In this document: positions 1 through 5,880 of the stretch, in pieces
How positions within the stretch are numbered: position 1 is the first letter of the stretch
Layout: the number at the start of each line of letters is the position of its first letter
Assembly: GCA_031286005.1 (NCBI GenBank)
Contig: JAITVC010000148.1
Coordinates: 1 to 6,758 of the forward strand
Source: Bacteroidales bacterium
GTDB taxonomy: Bacteria > Bacteroidota > Bacteroidia > Bacteroidales > P3
Direction: 5' to 3'
DNA: 6,758 bases
Made by a program: the position numbers and the translations under genes
Notes under the pieces: model-generated
Database searches by the model: none
Seen by the model: the letters and a program-made list of their open reading frames with translations, nothing else
Told to the model about the DNA's origin: nothing

Positions 1-1771
1 CGTTTTTCAAGGCCGTTACTTCTCCGCTGTTGACGTCTACAATAGCCACTTCCGTATTGGACGAACTCCACTTGCCCCCCACGGTAACCGAACTAAACAC
101 TCGTGTTTCGCCCTCGCAAAGATTTGTATCGCCCTCAATATCAAAAGGCAAAGCCTTAACATCAACAACAATACTTTGTTGGCAAGACGTTGGCAACGTA
201 TAATAAACCGTTCCGACACCTGCCGAAACTCCCGTTACAGTTACCTCTCCTAATTCGTAATTCGTAATTCGTAATTCTCCATCTACACTCCACGTTCCGC
301 CCGGCGTAGTATTAGTCAAGGTTATCTCACTACCCACACACACTTCGGGAGCAATCGGCATAATCGCATCTGGCAGAGGAGCTATTTCAACCAAGACCGA
401 AACACAAGACGTTTGCTCACCGCAACCCTCGCCTCTTACATAATAAGTGGTGTTTACCGTTGGCTTGATTTTAAACGTTACATCAGCATTAAGATTAGAT
501 TCGGCCAGTGGCGTTCCTTCGCCGCAACCGCCCGAATAAAGAACCCATTTGCCCGAATAGCGGTTGCCGCCCTCCAAGCGAAGCACGGTTGAATCGCCCA
601 TGCAAACTTCGGCATCATCCACCGTCAATGCGGTGGGCGCTGTGGCTGGCGTGCATTTTGTATTGGTAATCGTATAGATTTCTTCAACTGAACAGCCGTT
701 CAACGTATAGGTGCAAGTAGCTTGCAAATCACCCGTTTCGCCCATTACTTGAGTCAAAACAGGGCCGGTCGTTGCCAATGCATCATCCCATTGATACGTG
801 CCGCCACTCGGAGTACCCTCGGCTGTGAATGTAGCCGTTGCACCCGGATTAGTCGGATTAGGCACACCGGTAATGGTTAAGCTGGGCAAAGGTTTGACGG
901 TAATAGAAAAAGAGAGTTCTAACAAACATCCGTCTGCTTTCGTTACCACAACCGTAAACGTCGTATCCTTTGTGAGCACCGGAGTGGTTATCGATGCCGA
1001 AGTAGCTCCTGTGTTCCAAAGATAGGTTCCCGCATCGTCAACCGTTAGCGTTATCGATTGCCCGGCACAAATCGGGGCATACGTTGTATTAGTCGTTGAT
1101 TCGCAATCCATCATGGTGTTATCCACCACCGTATTGCTGCGCACCTCAAGCGTTGTGCCATAGATGGCCGCACCGTCCCAACCGGCTCGGTTTCTCGCAA
1201 TAAGAGAGTTAAGAATTGTCCCACTTCCATCGGCATAGATACCACCGCCATTGTGCAATGCTCGGTTGTCTACAACATGGCAGTGTATCACGCTCGCATT
1301 CGTCCCCATCCAAATACCGCCGCCATCATATCCGTGGTCGTTGAGCGAAGTCGAAACGCCTGCTGCAACCCCATTCCTTACCGTAAATCCATCCAAGACA
1401 GCGTTATTGTTCAGATAAACCACCCTGCATAGCCCTTGGCCATCCAATACGGTTAAGCGAAGGTCTTGATAGCGTTCTGAAAAATCCGCTTCACCGTTAA
1501 AGTCCGAAAACGTCTCATTGCCCCGAAAATCACCATAAACTCGGATGCCATCCGGCACCACAAGCGTCTTCGTGAGTTTATAGGTTCCCATTTGAACCCA
1601 AACATCCCGCAAACCGTCTTTGGCTATCTCCATAGCTTGTTGCAAACCGGCCGGATCCGACCACGAATCCCCACTTCCCGAAGCTCCTACATTTACATAA
1701 ACCGGCTTCGGCTGCCCAAACACCCCAAAAAAACATACCGCCAATAAAATCGATAAACTAACTCTTTTCAT
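1..1771 (-). CDS. Secreted beta-helix / Ig-like multidomain surface protein, C-terminus beyond the window
   Basis: Reading the minus strand from the ATG at 1771 gives 590 codons with no stop before the window edge, so the 3' end is missing. Residues 1-19 are a signal peptide (MKRVSLSILLAVCFFGVFG) followed by Q20. Residues 23-219 look like the first part of a right-handed parallel beta-helix: opening YVNVGASGSGDSW, then WVQMGTYKL, and rungs GGGIWMGTNASVIHCHVVDN (151-169), GGGIYADGSGTILNSLIARN (175-194) and AAIYGTTLEVRSNTVVDN (201-218). The usual helix-ending motif is absent. From about 225 there are tandem Ig-like modules, each around a CxGxxxxL motif: ICAGQSITL (234-242), VCMGDSTVL (389-397), VCVGSEITL (477-485), LCEGETRVF (551-559). 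Residues 499-507 are encoded by a DNA heptamer array. The protein is probably exported to the cell surface. It lies 58 bp after the PorP/SprF gene with no visible promoter of its own, so cotranscription is likely. I expect a T9SS sorting domain at the unseen C-terminus, which is inference. The ligand is unknown. Confidence 0.9.
   Translation of the reverse strand, partial: MKRVSLSILLAVCFFGVFGQPKPVYVNVGASGSGDSWSDPAGLQQAMEIAKDGLRDVWVQMGTYKLTKTLVVPDGIRVYGDFRGNETFSDFNGEADFSERYQDLRLTVLDGQGLCRVVYLNNNAVLDGFTVRNGVAAGVSTSLNDHGYDGGGIWMGTNASVIHCHVVDNRALHNGGGIYADGSGTILNSLIARNRAGWDGAAIYGTTLEVRSNTVVDNTMMDCESTTNTTYAPICAGQSITLTVDDAGTYLWNTGATSASITTPVLTKDTTFTVVVTKADGCLLELSFSITVKPLPSLTITGVPNPTNPGATATFTAEGTPSGGTYQWDDALATTGPVLTQVMGETGDLQATCTYTLNGCSVEEIYTITNTKCTPATAPTALTVDDAEVCMGDSTVLRLEGGNRYSGKWVLYSGGCGEGTPLAESNLNADVTFKIKPTVNTTYYVRGEGCGEQTSCVSVLVEIAPLPDAIMPIAPEVCVGSEITLTNTTPGGTWSVDGELRITNYELGEVTVTGVSAGVGTVYYTLPTSCQQSIVVDVKALPFDIEGDTNLCEGETRVFSSVTVGGKWSSSNTEVAIVDVNSGEVTALKN
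251..278 (+). repeat. Tandem heptamer array inside a coding sequence (4 units of TAATTCG/T)
   Basis: Three exact copies of TAATTCG (251-257, 258-264, 265-271) are followed by TAATTCT (272-278). The array lies within the minus-strand secreted protein gene and is read in frame as ELRITNYEL (residues 499-507). Three 7-bp units make 21 bp, so the encoded peptide has a 7-residue period. Gain or loss of one unit would shift the frame. The same units occur in the noncoding gaps of this window. Confidence 0.92.
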
Positions 1772-1785
1772 TATTTATATCTTTT

Positions 1786-1829
1786 TAATTCTTATAATTC
1801 GTAACTCGTAATTCTTAATTTTTAATTCT
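1786..1829 (+). repeat. Heptamer array filling the gap between the PorP/SprF gene and the downstream secreted-protein gene
   Basis: Units are TAATTCT (1786-1792), a 2-base slip, then TAATTCG (1795-1801), TAACTCG, TAATTCT, TAATTTT and TAATTCT (1823-1829). The array ends one base before the stop codon of the PorP/SprF gene, whose complement is TCA at 1830-1832. Only about 14 bp separate it from the start codon at 1771. It takes up nearly the whole 58-bp gap. Confidence 0.9.
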
Positions 1830-2765
1830 TCATCGGCCATTTCTCCACATCCGTCGCCCATGTTTTCCCCAAACCTCTGTCGTATAATTAATCGAAATTT
1901 CATGCGACCCACTCTGATACGACTTCAATGCACCCAAGGCCACATCGTATGAATAGCCAACCCTAAATCCTTTTATAACAACTATTTTGGCGCCAAAACT
2001 AATCGTTTTTTGACCACTCACATAATGAACGCCTAAACCATAATTGCCTTGAAAAAAAACATAAGCGCCAAGGTTTGCTGCAACCGGAGCGTGTTGAACA
2101 AAACGCATCAAAAATTCCGGACGCAACGACCAGTCCTGAGTAAGATTACGGTTAAAACCACCCATCAAGAAAAATTGAGTCCCCATTTGCGAATACCACG
2201 TAGTGCCGTTAATTTCATGAATATCAAACTTCGGCTGATTCAAATGCATCGCCGAAAGCCCCACATACCAGTTGTGCTGCATATAATGCAAGCCAAAACT
2301 CGCATCAAAATTTATGTTGGACAGACGACCCTTTTTCAAGGTCGGGTCTGTCCAATCGGAAACATACTCTATGGCATCCCAATCCACTAAATAGTGCGAA
2401 ATACCGGCATGAAGTCCCAAGCTCAAGACACTCTCTTCAAAAAAAAGCTTGTAGGCATAGCTACCCAAAATCAGATTTTCGGTAATATTACCATACTCTT
2501 CCATCTGATAAGAGCCGCCCCAAGAGTGCTGCCCTCCTCGCAAAGGAGCATGTGCATTAATATTGATGATTTTAGGTGCACCTTCAAGGCCCATCCACGA
2601 TTGCCGCACACTCAAATTCGCCGCAAGCAAATCGTAAATACCCGTAAAACCCGGATTATAGGCCAACTGATTACCCGAATACTGCGACAACGGCGTACCC
2701 ATCTGCCCAAACGCCAGCCCGCTGCCCGCAAAAACAATTGCCATTATAATTGATAGTTTTTTCAT
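1830..2765 (-). CDS. PorP/SprF family type IX secretion system outer-membrane protein
   Basis: The 311-residue protein has a signal peptide (MKKLSIIMAIVFAGSGLAFG, cleavage before Q21) and the family's N-terminal pattern: QYSGNQLAYNPGFTG (28-42) followed by RQSWMGLEGAP (54-64). The rest alternates short amphipathic stretches rich in aromatic and glycine residues, as expected of an outer-membrane beta-barrel. It finishes with FRVGYSYDVALG (267-278) and SHEISINY (287-294). The length is normal for the family. In Flavobacterium, SprF is needed for secretion of the adhesin SprB, and relatives are often encoded beside substrates with type B (CHU_C) sorting domains, as here. The likely role is to deliver or anchor one or both neighbouring secreted proteins; that pairing is inferred from context. 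A basic tail (VWGKHGRRMWRNGR) follows the last predicted strand. The start at 2765 is supported by the signal peptide; the leader is A-rich without Shine-Dalgarno. No TAnnTTTG element is seen in the gap upstream. Confidence 0.94.
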   Translation of the reverse strand: MKKLSIIMAIVFAGSGLAFGQMGTPLSQYSGNQLAYNPGFTGIYDLLAANLSVRQSWMGLEGAPKIININAHAPLRGGQHSWGGSYQMEEYGNITENLILGSYAYKLFFEESVLSLGLHAGISHYLVDWDAIEYVSDWTDPTLKKGRLSNINFDASFGLHYMQHNWYVGLSAMHLNQPKFDIHEINGTTWYSQMGTQFFLMGGFNRNLTQDWSLRPEFLMRFVQHAPVAANLGAYVFFQGNYGLGVHYVSGQKTISFGAKIVVIKGFRVGYSYDVALGALKSYQSGSHEISINYTTEVWGKHGRRMWRNGR

Positions 2766-2785
2766 CGTCTATTTTATTACGGTAT

Positions 2786-2928
2786 CGAGGTGTTAGGTGC
2801 GTGGTACGGGGTGTACCCTAATTTTAACCTTTTACCCTTTACCTTTAATCTTTTTTCCCTTTTAATTCTTAATTTCCATACCTCGCACCAAGTACCGCTT
2901 GCACAGCAAGCCCGCACCTCGCACCAAA
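2786..2928. repeat. Composite heptamer-repeat intergenic region with terminal inverted arms
   Basis: The gap between the type B cargo gene and the PorP/SprF gene is built almost wholly from 7-base units. They are CGAGGTG, TTAGGTG, CGTGGTA, CGGGGTG, TACCCTA (2786-2820); TTTAACC, TTTTACC, CTTTACC, TTTAATC (2823-2850); TAATTCT, TAATTTC (2863-2876); TACCTCG, CACCAAG, TACCGCT (2879-2899); CACCTCG, CACCAAA (2915-2928). The last unit abuts the stop codon at 2929-2931. The first group is roughly the reverse complement of the last two groups. Arms 2796-2810 and 2911-2925 match as inverted repeats at 13 of 15 positions, and in the minus-strand RNA one of the two differences becomes a G-U pair. A 12-bp direct repeat, acctcgcaccaa, lies at 2880-2891 and 2916-2927. 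No transposase or clear target-site duplication is visible. Confidence 0.8.
2897..2911. repeat. Short perfect hairpin just downstream of the type B cargo gene
   Basis: GCTTGC-ACA-GCAAGC is a perfect 6-bp inverted repeat with a 3-base loop. Its near edge lies 17 bases past the stop codon of the upstream gene on the minus strand. No U-tract follows in that direction, so it does not look like an intrinsic terminator. It may mark an RNA processing or pausing site, or simply be part of the larger foldable gap. It competes for base pairing with the long arms at 2796-2810 and 2911-2925, because base 2911 belongs to both. Confidence 0.5.
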
Positions 2929-5568
2929 TTATTCCGACTTAGAAACCTTCATCAACACCCATCCCGCCATCGGTTTCATATCCTCAACCTCTATAATATA
3001 GTAATAAACACCATCCGGAACAATTTGGTTGCGAGAATTACGTCCATCCCATTTAACTTTATCATTGTCATAATTCTTCAACCGAATAATTTCGGCTCCG
3101 TAGGTATTCACAATCACAACCGTATTATGAAGATACAAGCCTATATTCTCTATTTGCAACCAATCGTTCTTACCATCCCCATTCGGTGAAATGTACAAAC
3201 TCGGCAGCACCGGCATAAATGCACAAGGCATACTAACGTCGGATTTCACCACACAACCTCGGCTGTCCTCCACTTGTAGAACGTAGTCGCCGGAGTTCAT
3301 ATCTGTACGAGTATATTTCGAACCCAATTCATTATCATCAATTCGGCCATCACTCCAAGCATAGGTATAAGAACCATTCAATTTAGGCACACCACCCGTA
3401 ACCTCAACTGTAACTGAACCGTTACTACAAGCTTCATTCTTGGCATCCGAAATACCCAAAGTTACTTTAAGCGAATCAACCTTCGCAATCGTGGTTTCGT
3501 CGGTATAGATGTTGCCGAGAAAATCGGTAACCGTTACACTGTACATGCCCGGATCTAAATCGAATATGCGCTGTGCGGTATCGCCATTACTCCACAAAAA
3601 TGTAAAGGGTGCAGCACCGCCGGAGATATTAACTTCCGCCCAGCCTTTATTGTCTTCGCAATCCGTGCCGGAGGCCAAATACCACTGAAATTCATCACCA
3701 CAGTCTATAACACCTATCTTAACCGTATCGTGCACTTGGCAAGAACCATAATTATAAACCGCCACAAACGATTGACTTTCCGTAAGTCGTTGAGTCGTAC
3801 TACTAAGGCGAGTGCCGTCCATCGTTGTCCACCACGAAGCAATCGGAGCAGATAATAAGTTAACCAAAGCCGGGTTGTCGCCATACTTACATTCCGTAGC
3901 ATCATCCATAGCTATAAATGGGGGCAACGCCTCAACCTCAACCGTAATATCAACAAAAATCATACCCTCGCAATAATCATCCGACACCGATGCGCGGTAT
4001 TGTTCCGTAACGGCAGGACTAACCACCGGAGACTGACCTAATCGTTCGCCGTCCGACAAGCGGTACCAAGTTACCTCGTCTGCATCAATATTAGTTGCAA
4101 GCAATTTTACAGAATCACCTATACATATAATAGTGTCTTTAGCAATAGGTGCCTCCGAGGTCGGCGCGTATACATATATATATACGGTATCGCGTGTGGA
4201 GCAAACTCCGTCACTCAACTCGGCATAATACAAATTTGTAGGATCTTGATGAGGCATAATCTCTCTATTGCCGGTGCCTTGAGAAACGCCTTCGCCATCA
4301 TACCATTCCACATTAACCTCCGGAACAGATTTTAAGGTGATCATTTCCTCGCGACACACATGTTCATCATCCGCGTCGACCATAGCATCCAATTCAAGTT
4401 TGCGAACAGAAACCGTCAATGTATCACTATAACACACCGTTCTCTCATCAGAAAATGCACCTACCGTATAACCGCGAGCCACCAAACGAAGGTCTTCTTC
4501 CGGCCAAATCACTTCACCGGCCTCATACGTGATGTCCGTGCCTGCAACAAGCCATTGATCGACCGTGGCGCCGGTTGATGCTAAATCCGGAAGCAATTGA
4601 TATGAATCGCCAAAGCAAATCATCGTATCGCCGCGACCAACCCCTATCGTACAGGGCATGCCATCTACGTTAATTTGTACAGGATCTTGAACCTCTTCCA
4701 CACAAACTCCGTTAGTTGCAACGGCAATATAGGTCGTACTATTCGTAATATTCGAAATCAGCAAATCGTCTACCGGAGTTACATAATCTTCGGCCAACCA
4801 TTTCACATCGCCCACCGAGGATATTACACGCAACAAAACATCTGCCCCCGAAAGAATAATCGTGTCATTCATCGCCACAACTTCCGGGCGTTCATCCACA
4901 ACCACGGTAACCGCTACCGAAGTATCGTTGCAACACGTGCCCAAAGCAATCACCCGATATTCTCCGGCATCATCCGACTTGCTATCGTCAATAATCAATG
5001 TCTTAGAAGTCTGACCTACGATATTCTCGCCATTCTTTTGCCATTGGTAACTCACGTTTTCGCCTACGGCATCAGTTTGAAGTTCAAACGAAGTCCCCTC
5101 GCAAACCGTGTCAGCCTCAGGCTCCAGAATGATGTCGGTAGGAATAACCGGATGCTCAAACACCCCTATGTCAACCTTGTCGCAAGCCACACGGGATGTG
5201 AAATCCAAATCCAATGTATCTTCCGCCGTAAGGCCATCCAAAGTGCCGCTATTATAAACCGGAGATTGACCATAGATATGATAGTCATTGTAGTGATGTC
5301 CATGATTGCGAGAAACCGTGTCGAACGGACTTTTAACCAAAGGCGGCAAGTTGCCGAGATTTTCTCCTTCCAAAAGCGAATCGGATGCTGAATAGCGAAC
5401 TTGAACACCTGCCGAAACAGGCTTCAGTTTAGCATTGCCATAAATGATGGTATTCGTAACCTTACCACCCGTACTCAAACGAATTGCATTAGATTCTTGC
5501 CCAAACGATTCTTGAAGCCCCAAGAACAGGCAACAAAAAATCAGTAGTAAAATTTTGTGCATAAGCAT
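2929..5568 (-). CDS. T9SS type B cargo: secreted beta-helix-tail / Ig-like / SprB-repeat protein with CHU_C sorting domain
   Basis: The 879-residue protein has a signal peptide ending SFGQ (residues 1 to about 23-24). Residues 27-139 resemble the last part of a parallel beta-helix: LSTGGKVTNTIIYGN (31-45), DYHIYGQSPVYNSGT (95-109) and the end motif DIGVFEHP (133-140); the leading rungs are absent. Next come about six Ig-like modules (roughly 145-620). The clearest is the first, with YQWQKNGENI (174-183) and SDDAGEYRV (198-206). Two SprB-type repeats follow, near 635-697 (FLWSNGDTAQRIFDLDPGMY, 657-676) and 700-780 (YAWSDG, 736-741). The C-terminal domain, about 784-876, is the gliding-motility-associated CHU_C type: SPNGDGKND (794-802), WDGR (840-843), PDGVYYYIIEV (851-861). 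In known systems this domain directs export through T9SS and attachment to the cell surface, commonly with a neighbouring PorP/SprF protein. An adhesin-like role is likely and the ligand is unknown. A second ATG at 5562, two codons in, is an equally plausible start. Confidence 0.93.
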   Translation of the reverse strand: MLMHKILLLIFCCLFLGLQESFGQESNAIRLSTGGKVTNTIIYGNAKLKPVSAGVQVRYSASDSLLEGENLGNLPPLVKSPFDTVSRNHGHHYNDYHIYGQSPVYNSGTLDGLTAEDTLDLDFTSRVACDKVDIGVFEHPVIPTDIILEPEADTVCEGTSFELQTDAVGENVSYQWQKNGENIVGQTSKTLIIDDSKSDDAGEYRVIALGTCCNDTSVAVTVVVDERPEVVAMNDTIILSGADVLLRVISSVGDVKWLAEDYVTPVDDLLISNITNSTTYIAVATNGVCVEEVQDPVQINVDGMPCTIGVGRGDTMICFGDSYQLLPDLASTGATVDQWLVAGTDITYEAGEVIWPEEDLRLVARGYTVGAFSDERTVCYSDTLTVSVRKLELDAMVDADDEHVCREEMITLKSVPEVNVEWYDGEGVSQGTGNREIMPHQDPTNLYYAELSDGVCSTRDTVYIYVYAPTSEAPIAKDTIICIGDSVKLLATNIDADEVTWYRLSDGERLGQSPVVSPAVTEQYRASVSDDYCEGMIFVDITVEVEALPPFIAMDDATECKYGDNPALVNLLSAPIASWWTTMDGTRLSSTTQRLTESQSFVAVYNYGSCQVHDTVKIGVIDCGDEFQWYLASGTDCEDNKGWAEVNISGGAAPFTFLWSNGDTAQRIFDLDPGMYSVTVTDFLGNIYTDETTIAKVDSLKVTLGISDAKNEACSNGSVTVEVTGGVPKLNGSYTYAWSDGRIDDNELGSKYTRTDMNSGDYVLQVEDSRGCVVKSDVSMPCAFMPVLPSLYISPNGDGKNDWLQIENIGLYLHNTVVIVNTYGAEIIRLKNYDNDKVKWDGRNSRNQIVPDGVYYYIIEVEDMKPMAGWVLMKVSKSE

Positions 5569-5623
5569 TTAATTTTGTAATTTGGTACAGATCTATATCA
5601 TAGGCTAATGCTGTTATTTGTGT

Positions 5624-5651
5624 ATATTATGAATATCATATTTAATAATAT
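5624..5651 (-). other. AT-only nested hairpin in the 5' leader of the type B cargo gene
   Basis: Arms ATATTAT (5624-5630) and ATAATAT (5645-5651) are perfect complements. Inside the loop, AATAT-C-ATATT forms a second, competing inverted repeat. The element would sit at the very 5' end of the transcript made from the predicted minus-strand promoter at 5655-5662. It consists almost only of A-T pairs, so stability is low and chance occurrence in an AT-rich region is likely. Confidence 0.25.
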
Positions 5652-5654
5652 GTG

Positions 5655-5686
5655 CAAAGTTACGAATAATTTTTTAAAAAATCAAG
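5655..5686 (-). promoter_or_regulatory. Predicted Bacteroidota housekeeping promoter for the minus-strand operon
   Basis: On the minus strand, TAACTTTG (5662 down to 5655) matches the Bacteroidota -7 consensus TAnnTTTG exactly. A CTTG (5686-5683), close to the -33 TTTG element, lies 20 bases upstream of it, which is the usual spacing. Transcription would start near 5650 and give a leader of about 80-90 bases before the cargo gene's ATG. No similar element is seen in the two downstream gaps, which supports one transcript for all three minus-strand genes. Confidence 0.7.
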
Positions 5687-5738
5687 CCCCTATTAATTTT
5701 TTTTACATTTTTCATTAACCGAGGGTTGTTAATAGTCC

Positions 5739-5757
5739 ACCTGACATTTTGTCAGGT
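5739..5757. promoter_or_regulatory. Perfect 8-3-8 inverted repeat, candidate operator in the divergent region
   Basis: ACCTGACA-TTT-TGTCAGGT is a perfect palindrome with a 3-base centre. It lies about 52 bp upstream of the minus-strand -33 region and about 100 bp upstream of the surE -7 element. The symmetry and size suit a homodimeric DNA-binding protein. As an intrinsic terminator it makes little sense because both flanking genes read away from it. The cognate regulator cannot be named from the sequence. Confidence 0.5.
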
Positions 5758-5770
5758 TTGCTATAAAACC

Positions 5771-5814
5771 AAGTCCGTACCATCTCCGTATCAAGTCCGC
5801 TACAAGTCCGGTAT
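5771..5814 (+). repeat. Four imperfect 11-bp tandem repeats flanked by TATAAAA
   Basis: Units are AAGTCCGTACC (5771-5781), ATCTCCGTATC (5782-5792), AAGTCCGCTAC (5793-5803) and AAGTCCGGTAT (5804-5814). All share TCCG at the same phase. TATAAAA occurs on both sides, at 5762-5768 and 5812-5818, the second copy overlapping the last unit. The 11-bp period is near one helical turn, so every TCCG core would face the same side of the DNA. The function is unknown. Confidence 0.8.
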
Positions 5815-5823
5815 AAAATCTTT

Positions 5824-5851
5824 TAATTCTTAATTTTTAATTATTAATTAT
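5824..5851 (+). repeat. Heptamer array in the surE upstream region (4 units)
   Basis: TAATTCT (5824-5830), TAATTTT (5831-5837), TAATTAT (5838-5844) and TAATTAT (5845-5851) run without gaps. The first two units are identical to units in the minus-strand gap at 1786-1829. The array ends 6 bases before the predicted -7 element of surE and covers the position where a -33 element would fall. Confidence 0.85.
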
Positions 5852-5865
5852 TTTTCGTATCTTTG
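5834..5865 (+). promoter_or_regulatory. Predicted promoter of surE-lpxB
   Basis: TATCTTTG at 5858-5865 matches the Bacteroidota -7 consensus TAnnTTTG exactly. The matching -33 position, about 19-20 bases upstream, holds TTTTT (5834-5838) from the heptamer array instead of TTTG. Transcription would start near 5870, leaving an A-rich leader of only about 10 bases before the ATG at 5881. Confidence 0.65.
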
Positions 5866-5880
5866 TAGAAAAAATCCAAT

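Noticed and set aside
1775..1840. A 21-codon minus-strand frame, MADEELKIKNYELRIIRIKKI, running out of the end of the PorP/SprF gene through the heptamer array
   Set aside because: Its sequence is just the translated repeat plus an out-of-frame gene end. It does show that the arrays are open in this frame, so a frameshift near the PorP/SprF 3' end would add a repeat-encoded tail.
1830..1883. Possible frameshift giving the basic tail of the PorP/SprF protein
   Set aside because: The tail after SHEISINY is short and other family members also have variable C-terminal extensions. No alternative frame restores a recognisable ending.
2049..2753. Two plus-strand open frames (2049-2390 and 2394-2753) opposite the PorP/SprF gene
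   Set aside because: They are basic, low-information sequences antisense to a confidently identified family member and lack a promoter.
2897..2911. Intrinsic terminator after the type B cargo gene
   Set aside because: The 6-bp stem has no following U-tract on the minus strand; the next bases are a G-rich mixed sequence.
2786..2928. Insertion sequence remnant or CRISPR array
   Set aside because: There is no transposase fragment, no clear target duplication, and the units are contiguous 7-mers without unique spacers. A small non-autonomous element remains possible but unproven.
4166..4186. Alternating TA run within the type B cargo gene
   Set aside because: It encodes the beta-strand YIYVY in an Ig-like module and is interrupted by C; codon choice explains it.
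4675..5391. A 238-codon plus-strand open frame opposite the type B cargo gene
   Set aside because: It is antisense to a clear multidomain protein, has no recognisable domain, and is rich in I, N, R and H as expected from the complement of this codon usage.
5739..5757. Intrinsic terminator in the divergent region
   Set aside because: No gene reads into it from either side; both neighbours start, not end, in this region. An operator-like site is more plausible.
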